The notes under the pieces are model-generated. The model had not been told where the DNA came from and did not search any database. It was given only the letters and a program-made list of their open reading frames with translations. The translations under genes and the position numbers were made by a program. 64,000 nt of DNA from Musa acuminata AAA Group. Lineage: Eukaryota > Streptophyta > Magnoliopsida > Zingiberales > Musaceae. Shown here piece after piece: positions 33,088-43,800 of the stretch; position 1 is the first letter of the stretch; each line of letters opens with the position of its first letter. The stretch lies in contig NC_088347.1 of NCBI RefSeq assembly GCF_036884655.1, positions 14,141,501 through 14,205,500 of the forward strand, given 5' to 3'.

Positions 33088-33099
33088 GCTCTGATACCA
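33088..33099 (-). other. Primer binding site of element H
   Basis: The minus strand reads TGGTATCAGAGC, 2 bases from the LTR start at 33102. Confidence 0.9.
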
Positions 33100-33101
33100 A
33101 C

Positions 33102-35759
33102 TTTTAAGACCAAGTTGGTACTAAGAGGGGGAGGGTGAATTAGTGCTTTCAATAAAAACATCAATGATTCAAAAATTATCGTTCGATGAAACCGTATCAA
33201 AAAGATGCTTAACTTGAAAGTGTGTTCGTAAGGTAGTGAAAGTAATAAGCAAGTAAATCAATTTTCAATATAAATAAAAAGCATGAAAGAAATATAAATC
33301 GAGTTTTATAGTGGTTCGGTTGTCGTGACCAACATCCACTCCCGATTCCTCTTCACTCAAGGCCACCGGCTTCCACTACGGATCTTCCTTCAAAGGGTAA
33401 AGATCAACTACCCTTTTATACTCTTTTGTTAAATCTTAGATTTTGATGATGAAACCAATTGTAGTGTTGTTCTAATATGCGTTTGAGTGACGTAGGGCTA
33501 ACGTTGATCAGGAGAGGCAAATTAATTAAAGCAGGAGGAATCGGACGTTGAGCCGGAGTGAACATGTCAGAATATTGAATGTCGGGCTGAAGGAACGATC
33601 GACGTGTTGGCATAAGGCTTTGAGCCGAGAATTTGAGCATCGGGCCAAGAAGAGCATATATTGCGCCAAAGAGATTAGAGTTGTAGAGGTCAACATGCCG
33701 ATTGGGCAAAGGGCGCAAAAGAGGATGATGTGCCGAAGGATCGGATGAAGCGCTAGAAGAACCCATGATATGCCGGACAACATAGGATTTGCTTATAATC
33801 AATTATGTTTGGATTAAGTTAGTTTAGAGTCTAATTGAGTCGGTTTAAAATGTAATTAGAAATACTCAATTAGGGCTAACTGAGCCCAAAATAAGGCTAT
33901 TTTGAGCCAAGAGAAAGGCTCATTCAGTGACCCAAGTTTGGGTTGTGTTGGGCCAAGTGGAAGGCCCAAACAGTGACCCAACAGGTGGCACCGTCGTGGA
34001 ACAGTTTCTGAAACTGTGTTAGGCGGTGGTACCACTAGTCTGGGCAATGGTATCACCCAGTGGCAGTGTTAGACGGTGGTACCACTAGTCTAGGCGATGG
34101 TACTGCCCAGACATAGTCTTCCAAGCGGTGATACCGCCTAATGTTAGTGCTACAAGCGATGGTACCGTTAGGACCCCGAAAACCAGGAATGAGATATTTT
34201 TAGGCTCAATGTTTAAATCAATTTGAGGCCTATAAATACCCCTCTCATCCCTGGTTAAACTACATACAACTGAGAGCAAAAAAAAGAAAGAAAACTCTAT
34301 TTTAATTATGTGTGAACTCCTCTCAAATCCCTAAGTGTTAGTGTAGTTTGAGAGAGGAGTAAGGGGGGTTGTAAAGGTTCTCTCCTGAACCTGTCAAAAG
34401 AATAATCGAGTTGTAAGAGTAGTTGATCTTCGCCCATTAAAGGAATATCGATAGTGGATGCTAGTGGCATCGACGGAAGAGGAATCGGTGGAGTGGATGT
34501 AGGTCACGACGACCGAACCGCTATAAAAATCTAGTTTGTATTTCTTTTGAGCAATTTACTTTAGCTACAAACTGCCTTGTCATGACTTGCTTTACACCCA
34601 CTACACTCTTCCATATGCTATCAAGTTAACATCTTACGAAATTGATTTTATCGTATGAAGAATTTGAACTGACGTAATTTTTACCGTTGTACTAATTCAC
34701 CCCCCTCTTAGTGTCGACTCATTCCTAACATCTTTCTTCTTTTGATAGACTCAAGAGAGAACCTTTATGACCTCTCTTTCTTATACCTCACTTCTCCCTT
34801 TAAACGAACTTCTAAATACTAGGAAGAAGTGATCCTACACTTTAAGAGAGATTACAACCTTTCTTTCTCAAGAATTTTTTTCCCTTTCTACTCAATTCTA
34901 GCTTATCCATGTAGGAATAGTTGGTTATTTATAGACCCCAAATGACTTCAAAATCGGAGCCAAAAAAAGTCTCATCCCTAGTTTCTCGGGTCCTAGCGGT
35001 ACCACCGCCTATGTTGGGCGGTACTATCGCTTGCAACACTGACACTGAGTAGTACCACCACCCAGACTGGTGGTACCATCGCCTGACATAGTCTGGGAGA
35101 CTATGTTTGGGTGATACCATTGCCCAAACTGACAATACCACCGCCTAATACTATACCGCCCAATTTGGTAGTACTATCGCCTAACATAGTCTCGGAGACT
35201 GTCTTAGAGACTGAGCCTCTAGCGGTGCCACCGCTTAGACTCAACTTTTGGGTTACTGAATAGGCCTTTCTCTTAGCCCAAAATAGCCCTAACATAGGCC
35301 CAATTAGCCCTAATTGAGTTAACATAGTTACACCCAAAATCAACTCAATTAGCCCTCTAAACTACTTCGATTTAGACAAATTATTACAAGAAAGAATACT
35401 AAGTTGTTAGGTATGTCATTGGTTCATATGGTGCTTCATCCGAACCTTCGGTGTATTGTCCTCTCTTGCGGCATGTTGCTCAATCGGCATGTTGACCTCT
35501 ACAACTCCCGATCTCCTTGGCGCAATGTCCGATCCTTATGGCCTGATACCCGAATTCATAGCACTAAGCCTTCTGCCAACACATCGACCTTCCTCTGATC
35601 CGACGTCTAATTTTCTGACATGTTTCATTCTAGCCCAACTTCTGATTCTTCCTACTTTAATTGTCTCTTCATGATTGAAGCTAGTCCTGCGTCACTTAAA
35701 ACGTATATTAGATCATAAACTCATCAATTGATTTTATCATCAAAATCCGAGATTCAATA
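33102..35759 (-). mobile_element. 5' LTR of SIRE element H, split by a solo LTR
   Basis: LTR parts 33102-33426 and 34736-35759 (about 1.35 kb). The start TTTTAAGACCAAG is a mutated TGTTAGGATCGAG, and the end is GAGATTCAATA. The break falls in the leader word ACCCTTTTA / CTTCTTTTGATAGACTCAAG, which is continuous in other LTRs of the family. A minus-strand TATA box lies near 34929-34937. GGTACC-type repeats occupy 34990-35240. Confidence 0.85.
33427..34730 (+). mobile_element. Solo SIRE LTR with perfect target duplication
   Basis: Starts TGTTAAATCTTAGATTTTGA and ends CTTAGTGTCGACTCATTCCTAACA-like at 34730. Flanked by TCTTT at 33422-33426 and 34731-34735. 1304 bp, with no internal sequence. It contains GGTGGTACCACTAGTC-type repeats (34020-34170) and a TATA box in CCTATAAATACCCC near 34231-34243. 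It lies in the opposite orientation inside the LTR of element H. Confidence 0.93.
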
Positions 35760-36726
35760 TTAGGCCTGTTGAATCTTCCAAATGTATGAATTCTTCTCAT
35801 ATGGTTTTTTGTAGATGGATCATTATATTGATTTCTCAATATTCATGACTTGAGTTTTCTTTTAAATCAAGATCATTTACTATTTGATCTCATATGATTC
35901 TTTCTTTTAGCTATTTACAAAAGAAGATATTTGTCAAAATGAATCATGATCTTTTAGTATTCATGACTTAAGATTTACTTTATATGACTCCTTTGTAATA
36001 TCCTATCTTCAAATTGATATTTGAACGTATCTTTAATATCTTTCATGTGATAATCAGAACATTGGTATAAATTTTGCATATTCCCTTCTTTTTAATAATA
36101 ACAAAGGGAGAGCGAAAAGTAGTAGCTTGCATATTTCAAAGAGAAGAAAAACTTACTAGCATGCACATCTTAAGAGAAGCAAAAACTTGCTAGCTTGCAT
36201 ATTTCAAAAAGAAGTGAAAAGTTATACTTTTCTTCTTTTTATTGATGACAAACGGGGAGAAGTTATGATGATTTGAAATTTTTATATTTTAAAATTATGA
36301 ATGTTATGATGTACCTTGATGATTTAAAATTATGCCCAAAGTTATGATGATTTGAATTTTTTATGTTTTAGAATATGCATGTTATGATGTGTTATGATGT
36401 ACTTGATGATTTGAAATTATGCATGCAATGATACCTTAACATATGAATTGAAATTATGATGTATACAATAATTACTTTGATATTATGAAGATGTATATGA
36501 TGCATGCAATGATATTTTAACTATGCATATGAAGTGTGAAATGATATTTTGCATATAACCTTTGCAAAGAAAATCATTAAAATTGTTTCGACTTGAATTC
36601 AAAGATATTATGATTAGAAGGTTATCATTTTATGAATTTAATTTTATTTCAATATGACATATAGAAAATGGGAGTTTAGTTAAAACTCCATCATCAATTG
36701 ATTGTTATCACAAAAAAGAAGGAGAT
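35760..36726 (+). mobile_element. 3' internal remnant of SIRE element P
   Basis: AT-rich, non-coding. It carries the usual pre-PPT signs: GCTAGCTTGCATATTTCAAA words (36120-36230), purine-run motifs near 36104-36117 and 36247-36261, and a final AAAAAAGAAGGAGAT at 36712-36726 abutting the LTR. The gag-pol part is missing. Confidence 0.65.
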
Positions 36727-37889
36727 TATTGAATCCCAGATTTTGATGATGAAATCAATTGATGAATCTATGAACTAATGAGCTCTTGAGATAAGTGATG
36801 TAGGACAAACTTCAATCATAGAAAGATAAATCGATTGAAGTAAGAGAATCAGACATTAGGCCAGAGTGGATCGGGCATCGTGCCAAGATCATATATTACG
36901 GGAGGTCAACATGTCGATGGATCAAGTAATACACTAAAGGACAACGTGCTGGAAGTTCAAACAAAGTGCCATATGAACTAATGATTTGTCGGATAACGTA
37001 GGCTTCATGATTTTTTGTTATTGTGTCTTAATCGAAGTAGATTAGAGTTTAATTGAGTTGGTTTTGGGTGTAACCAGGCCAACTTGGTTAGAGGCTCATT
37101 GGGCTTGAATTAGGTCTGAATTAGACTATTGGAAGGTCAATTTAGTGACCTAAGGTTGGGCCAAGCGGTAGTATCGCTTGTGAGTTGGAAAGTATAAAAT
37201 ATACTTTTCCGTAAAACCCAACAGTGGTATCGCTAAGGTTAACGGTGGTACTGTCTAGTGTTAAGCGATGGTATCGCCCAAACTGGTGGTGGTACCACCA
37301 AGACAGTCTTCCAAATTGTGTCAAGCGATTGTATCACCCAAGCATATAGGCAATGGTACCGCCAATACGTAAAAAACCTAGGAATTTAAATTTTTGGCTC
37401 CATTTGAGGTTTATAAATATCCCTCTCATGCTTGCTTATAAGAGTATGAAAAGCTTATGATTTTAAAGTGTTGTAAACTCTTAAAAAGTATTGAGTCTCT
37501 TCCTCCTTGATTCTAGAAAGCATTCTAAAAGAGGTAAGAGGTCCCTTGTAAAAGAGGGGTATAAAGGTTCTCTCTTAAACCTATGAAAAGGAGAAAAGTT
37601 GTAATAAGGGTGTTCATCTTTGCCCATTGAAAGAAGATCGGTAATTAAAATTGGTGGCCTCGAAGGAAGAGAAATCGGGATTGGACGTAGGTCGCGACGA
37701 CCAAACTACTATAAATTAATTTACATTTTTTCTTTTACCTTGATTTACTATTGCACTTACTAAGCAAACCTTACTTGCACTTTTTGCTAATCACATTTTC
37801 GATACAGATTCATCGATTGAAATTTTCAAATCAAAATTTTTGAGAGCACTAATTCACACCCTCCTCTTAGTGCCTCTATAATCCTAACA
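36727..37889 (+). mobile_element. 3' LTR of SIRE element P
   Basis: Starts TATTGAATCCCAGATTTTGA (TG mutated to TA) and ends CTTAGTGCCTCTATAATCCTAACA-like at 37889. GGTGGTACCACC-type repeats near 37140-37370, TATA box near 37412-37420 (GTTTATAAATATCCC). 1163 bp, shorter than the others. Confidence 0.8.
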
Positions 37890-40800
37890 CTCATCACATC
37901 ACATATGTAGAATCTCTCTATTCATTGAGAATATGATGGCACCAATAATATAATCATTCGTGATAGTAATGAAATCTCTTTCTCTCATATTGGCTCAACT
38001 ACACTTGCTACACCTACTAAAACCTTTACTTTAAATAATATTTGTGCTCATCTTCCATTAAAAAAATTTATTATCTATTTCTGAATTTTATTATCAAAAT
38101 AATATCTCTATTAAATTATTTTTATTTTTAAATTATGAAGGATTTGAACATGAGGATATCATTAGTTCTATGTCGAAATAACAGAGATATCTACGAGTGA
38201 CCAATAATAAGTATCACCACCTCATACTTTTATCACCACCAAAGCATTCATAAATCACTGGCATCAATGTGTTGGTTATCCTAATGCTAAGATTCTCAAG
38301 TTTCTTGCTAATGAATAATCTCTCCTTATTTTAATTTAATTTTTTCTTAAGCAATAAAAATCATTGACTTCCTTTTGGTATTTCAAATATTTCACTAGAC
38401 CTCTTGAAATAATTTATTTTAATATATGAGGTCTCTTATCTATTATATCATTTGATAATTTCATATATTATATTATGTTCGATGATTATTTTACTAAGTA
38501 TTCTTAAAATATGAAGTCAATACTATTTTAAAAAAATTTAAAAGGTAATTGAAAATTACATTCAGACTTTAATCTTATCTATTGACTCAGATGAATGGGG
38601 ACAATATATAAGACTAACACCCACGCATATTCCAATAATAACTTAAAGATCCTCCCTAAACCTCTTAACTCATTGGAACAACGGAAAAGAAGCTGGTCTT
38701 ACATTGCTCCACCAAACCTCTAACCTATTTTGTTTTTGGTCCATCGTTTTTCAAACTACAACCTATTTAATCAATCATCTTTCAACCCCAGTCATAAATC
38801 TCCAAAGCCTATTTGAGAAATTAATTTTTAAAATATCAATTACCATAAATTATAAATCTTTTGGTTGCCTTTGTTATTGTTGGTTGTGACCATATTCTTC
38901 TAATAAATTAGAATCAAAATCTATACCATATTTATTCTTTGGATACTTCATTGACGATAATGTATTTAAATACTTTGACCCACTTTCAGGTAAACTTTTT
39001 ATCTCAAGTTCAATATACTGGAAATCATTTCCTTTTCTCAATACTTCAGTCTCATGAACAATGAGCTACAGAAAACACTCTTCTTGGAGCTTATATGATG
39101 CTGCTTATTTTTCTATTCTAATTATCTCTACGGATGCAAAAAAAAATAAATAAATAATTCGTGACAAAAATTGATTGACAAGCCTAAATACTTCTCACAT
39201 GGCTCCTATCCCCTCTTCACTAACCTCCATTAATGGTCACTCGTCTTCTCATGCAATGGCTCCTCTTACGTCCGCTTCCAACAATTCCTAGTCAGAGAGT
39301 TCATAGGTATGTCCTCTCTCTCCACCACGACTATCATCACAAATTCCTAGTCATCATATGATCACTCGAGCTAATCATGACATCTTCAAACCTAAGAAAC
39401 TTTCTCTTGCCATCTCTTATCCTATTTTAGACACCATTGAACCATTCATACTCAAGCTAAACGTTTTTCACACTACAATAAATCAATATGAAGGGTATGT
39501 TGCCTTAGTTTGCAATAACACTTGGGATCTAATTCCACTTATCTACCCTTTCACAAAATATTATTGGATGTAAATGAATTTTGCATAACAAACAAAATCC
39601 TAATAGTTTTGTAGTATGATATAAAATATGTCCGGTAGCAAAAAGATTCCACCAACAACCTGTCATCGATTTCATCGATACATTCAGCCCAATTATGAAA
39701 CCAATCCCTATTCAAATTATTCTTACTATTGCTATTTCATATGGCTGGTCGTTGAGATAATATTACCATTGAAACAATTGGATATTATTAATGCATTCCT
39801 ATAAGACACCCTTACTGATATTATTTATACGTAACAGCCTTCAAGATATATTGACTGTTGTGCGAACTAAAAAAAGTTATTTATGGATTTTGTGAGATAT
39901 CAAGAGTATGCTGAATTATAAATCTGATTCATCATTATTTATTCTTCACCCAGGTAAAGTCACTCTCCTTTTGCTCATATATTTAGATGACAATATAATT
40001 ACAAAGAACTCAATTAATTTTATAAACCAGTTCATCCATACCTTCTCCAACTGCTTTTCTTTAAAAGATATTGGTTTATTGAACTACTTCATTAGTGTAG
40101 AGGTCATATCAATCTTATCAAGGCTTTTCTTATTGTAACATAAGTATAATAAGACCAAGATCGATGGTGCCAAAGTCATTGGTCCTACGTCCACATGATG
40201 GCTCACCCGCACCTGATGCTACCTTAGTGCTCTACATTTGGTGCCTTGTAATATCACTTTCTTACTAATATAAAAATTTTATTTGTAGTCAATAAATTAT
40301 CTCAGTTCATATATCAATCATCGTTAAATCATTAGAGTACAGTCAAACGAATCCTTCATTACTTGAAAGGTATTTTAACTTATAACCTCTTGATTCGCAA
40401 AGAATCTCCATTAAATCTTTATGCTTTTATTAATACTGATTATGTGAGAAATCATAATAATCGCACATCGACCTCTATCTATATTATTTTTTTTGCAACT
40501 AACCCAATTAGTTAGAGATTAAAAAAATAAAAAAAATTTATTGCTCGATCTTCTGCGGAGGTCGAATATCGTGCTGTTGACTCCATTGTCGTGGAGATTA
40601 ATTAGGTGCGAAACCTACTATGTGAACTTCAGATTTCACAATCATCTCCTCCGATAATATGGGTGCTACCTATCTATATGCTAATCTAGTCTTCAACTCG
40701 TGGATGAAGCATATAGTAATCGATTTTTTACTTTATTCATGATTAGATTTCTCAAAAAAACTTCATATAAGTCATGTCCATATAGTTGATCAACTCATAA

Positions 40801-40971
40801 ACTCCTTGACAAGTCACTATTACATCAATTATTTATTTTCTAATTATTTTAAGAGTGATATTAATTATCGAACACCAATCTTATAGGGGCAAATAAGAAA
40901 AAAAATCATTATGATCGCACCAACTCACACATGATTGTGATCACAATAACTATAGAAATACTCCTACAGAC
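37890..40971 (+). pseudogene. Heavily degraded Ty1/Copia pol, element G (Ale/Retrofit-like)
   Basis: Plus-strand relics in Copia order. Integrase end at 38704-38960: ATYLINHLSTPVINLQSLFE-like and KSFGCLCYCWL, followed by a GYF/ESKSIPYLFFGY-like word. Linker and RT at 39358-40130: MITRANHDIFKPK, NNTWDLIPL, DTFSPIMKPIPIQIILTIAI, LIYLDDNIITKN (the YVDD box reads YLDD) and LKDIGLLNYFISVEV. RNase H at 40330-40700: LHYLKGILTYNLLIRKESPL-like and RSSAEVEYRAV. Many stops and frameshifts. The vocabulary fits Ale/Retrofit-type Copia better than SIRE. LTRs were not identified. Confidence 0.75.
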
Positions 40972-41221
40972 ATTTGACACTTTAATTTTCTGAGCTTTTG
41001 AATAATATTTATTGGGTCTATTTAGTTCAATTAGAGTCGGATAGAGGTTTATTTAATATTTATTTATTATTAAGAGTTCAAGTCCTGGTGGACTCTAGGT
41101 GGAACTCTATAAATAGTAATATAATCGTTTCTTTTCGGTAAATAATAAAAATATTATTTAGTCTTTTGATAAACCCTAGGAGGTCGATCCCCTCGAAGTG
41201 ATCAAGAAGGCTGATCCCAAG
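40972..41221 (+). mobile_element. 5' LTR piece of Ty3/Gypsy element F
   Basis: Closely matches the start of the LTR at 60595-60850: GAATAATATTTATTGGGTCT, GGTTTATTTAATATTTATTT, ACTCTAGGTGGAACTCTATA (TATA box), AGGAGGTCGATCCCCTCGAA. The copy stops at 41221 where SIRE element E begins. The rest of the LTR is not found on E's other side, so part was lost. Confidence 0.75.
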
Positions 41222-42808
41222 TGTTTAGATGTTTGATGATGAAACTAATTGATTGTGTTTAGATGTTTAACTGCATTTTGAGTGATGCAGGTCTACTCGA
41301 TCAAGATTAGATAGTTAACGTAGGAGGAAATGACGTTGCGCCGGAGCAGATCACGTTAGGATATTGGATGGCAGAAGGCTTCGGACGTCGGGCATCGGGC
41401 CAAGAGCGGAATTGCGCTAAGGATATCGGGGTTGTGGAGGTCAACCACCGATTGGGCAATAAGCCGCAAAAGAGGACGATGCGCCGAAGAATCGGATGAA
41501 GTGCCAACCAATGACGTGCCGGGCAACAGAATGTCAATTCGCTTTGTAATAATTGTCTAGATCGGAGTAGAGTTTTGGCTTGTGTGTGCAGGATTAACTA
41601 TGATAACAATGAAGACATAAAGCGAAACAAAGTGTCGGAGTCAAGCACGAAGGATTCGTTGCGAGTTCGAGAGTTCGACGAAAATCCGAAGGTTCATTGG
41701 GAATGCTACCGGAACTAGCCGAGAATGAGTAGGGAGCTTGCCGAAGGGTTTTTCGGAAGCTCGCCGGAAGGTTCGTTGGAAGTTCACGGAGCTTGCCGAA
41801 GAAGCTCGTTGGAACTCGCCAAGATCAAATCGTGAAGTCTAGGAGCTTGCCGGGAGTCCGTAGAATGGTTTTCGAGAGTTTATCGGAAGACCGTTGAAAG
41901 TTCGCCGGAAGCTCGCCGGAAGAAGTCTTGACTTACGGACTTTGTAATAGCTTAGGAAATGTCTTTAAATTCATAGTTAGCACATTAATTAGGATTAGGA
42001 TTAAAAGATAATCCTATATCCTGGTTAGGGGCCAATTGGGCCCAAAATTAGACTTGGTTTGGGCTAAATTTAAAGCCCAACCAGTGAACCCGAGACCCAA
42101 GCGGTGGCACCGCCTGGACTGGGCGGTGTCACCGCCCAGCACCCGAGAGCCAGGCAGTGGCACCGTTTGGTTGGGCGGTGGCACCGCCAGTCCACTATCA
42201 GTATCAGACACTTACAAGCGGTGGCACCGCCAGCATCGGGAACAAAATAGAATTCAAATTTTGGAGCCCAAATTTGAATCCTCTTGAGGCCTATAAATAC
42301 CCCTCAAATCTCAGCTGAGATTACAACTTTATTACAACTTTTTGAGAAGCAATTGATTGAGAGAAAGGTCTTAGAAAAGTGTTAGCAAGTCTTGTTTTCA
42401 ATTTGCTAGTGTTCACCTCCTTCTTTCTTGCTGAAAATCTGTAAGAGAGTGAAACGCTTGTAAACAGTTGTAAGAGGGGTATTTACCCTTCCCTTTCAAA
42501 AGATTTGCTAGTGGAAGGTGGGAGCCTCATCGAAGAGGGGCCTCGCAAGTGGATGTAGGTCATTTGACTGAACCACTTTAAAATCGGCGTGATCTCTTAT
42601 TTGCATTTCATTATTGCTATTTACATTACTGCAAACCTTCTTACGTGCTTTATTTCCTCATTACTTTTGCTGCATACCTTTACGAACACACGTTCAAGTT
42701 AAGCTTTTCAAGTTCGGTTTTTATCGTTTGAAAGATTTGTCAAAACCGACGTTTTAATCCGCTGCACTAATTCACCCCCCCCCTCTTAGTGCTGCTCCGA
42801 TCCTAATA
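41222..42808 (+). repeat. 5' LTR of element E
   Basis: Starts TGTTTAGATGTTTGATGATG, where the 3' LTR has TGTTGAATCTCAGATTTTGA. Ends GATCCTAATA at 42808. GCCGGAAG/GTTCG block 41640-41940, GGCGGTGGCACCGCC repeats 42095-42235, TATA box 42292-42297, polyG/C end near 42774-42785. Confidence 0.88.
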
Positions 42809-42810
42809 AT

Positions 42811-42822
42811 TGGTATCAGAGC
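42811..42822 (+). other. Primer binding site of element E
   Basis: TGGTATCAGAGC, complementary to initiator tRNA-Met, 2 bases after the LTR end. Confidence 0.93.
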
Positions 42823-42858
42823 ATGGTATTTCTTATTTCGGATTTACACTCGAGAGAA

Positions 42859-43800
42859 ATGGCTCTTCATGGCTTTTAAGAGGGCTTATCGGTTGTTCGT
42901 CCACCGTTGTTTAACGGATTGGACTACACTTATTGGAAAACTCAAATGAGAGTTTTCTTGATTTCTATGAATTTGGATTTATGGAATATTGTTGAAAATA
43001 ATTTTCAACTTCCCTCTAAACCAATGAACAAATGGTCGGATTTGGAGAAGAAGTATTTTTCTTTAAACGTAAAGGCTATGAATGCTTTATTTTACGCTTT
43101 GGACAAAAATAAGTTCAATCGGGTTTCTTTGTGCGAAACGGCTTTCGACATATGGCACACTCTTGAAATCACATACGAAGGCACTTCTAGAGTTAAAGAT
43201 TCGAAAATTAACATTTTATTGCATGATTTTGAGCTTTTTCGAATGCAACCAAGCGAGACTATAGGCTACATGTACACCTGTTTCACGGATGTCGTCAATA
43301 ATCTAAGAGCTCTTGGCAAATGTTTTTCGGAATTTGAACTCGTAAACAAGATTTTGCGTTCTCTTTCTAAGAAATGGGATTCAAAAGTAACTGCAATACA
43401 AGAAGCTAAAAACCTAAACAACTTACCACTTAAAGAACTAATTGGTTCGTTGATGACATATGAAATGGTGCACAATGCACATGATGAACATGATGAACAA
43501 AATTACTTTCCAAAGAACAGGAAGGATTTGGAATCCCGGACAAATGAATACCACTTGAGCGATGACTCAAGTGATGAGGACAATGATGAACTTGAACTTC
43601 GAACATTAAATCTTAATAAGTTTATTAAACAAAAATCTAAAATAAACAATGAACTTGAACGGAGGAAGAGGCCATAGAAGAGGAAGGCAACCAAGGATGA
43701 ATCAAAAACTTCCAAAGGTGAAACAGCGAATTGGGCTTTGATAGGCTTCGACTACAAGGTAAGTAACTCAACTCTTTTGAATTATTTTGAAATTACTTGA
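42859..43800 (+). pseudogene. Truncated SIRE gag of element E, two in-frame stops
   Basis: The ATG at 42859 lies 36 bp after the PBS, as in element C. One frame runs the full 314 codons, interrupted only by TAA at 42877-42879 (where C has a CAA) and TAG at 43675-43677. It shows the UBN2-type gag words LFNGLDYTYWKTQMRVFLIS, LFYALDKNKFNRVS, FDIWHTLEITYEGTSRVK, WDSKVTAIQEAKNLNNLPLK and GSLMTYEMVHNAHDEHDE. No zinc knuckle: ERRKRP passes after the stop to the Lys/Glu-rich region. It ends NYFEIT-stop at 43800, the same end as C and M. Because only two point changes break it, it decayed recently relative to the rest of its internal region. Confidence 0.88.

Noticed and set aside
43760..43775. Splice donor (ACAAG/GTAAGT) at the end of the E gag, with GAG/GTA at the same place in C and M, suggesting a spliced gag
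   Set aside because: The same place in autonomous-type gags D and I reads as ordinary codons (EEEVTD, NEIYDS), and similarity continues past it, so the motif is inherited coding sequence. Only E matches a good donor.
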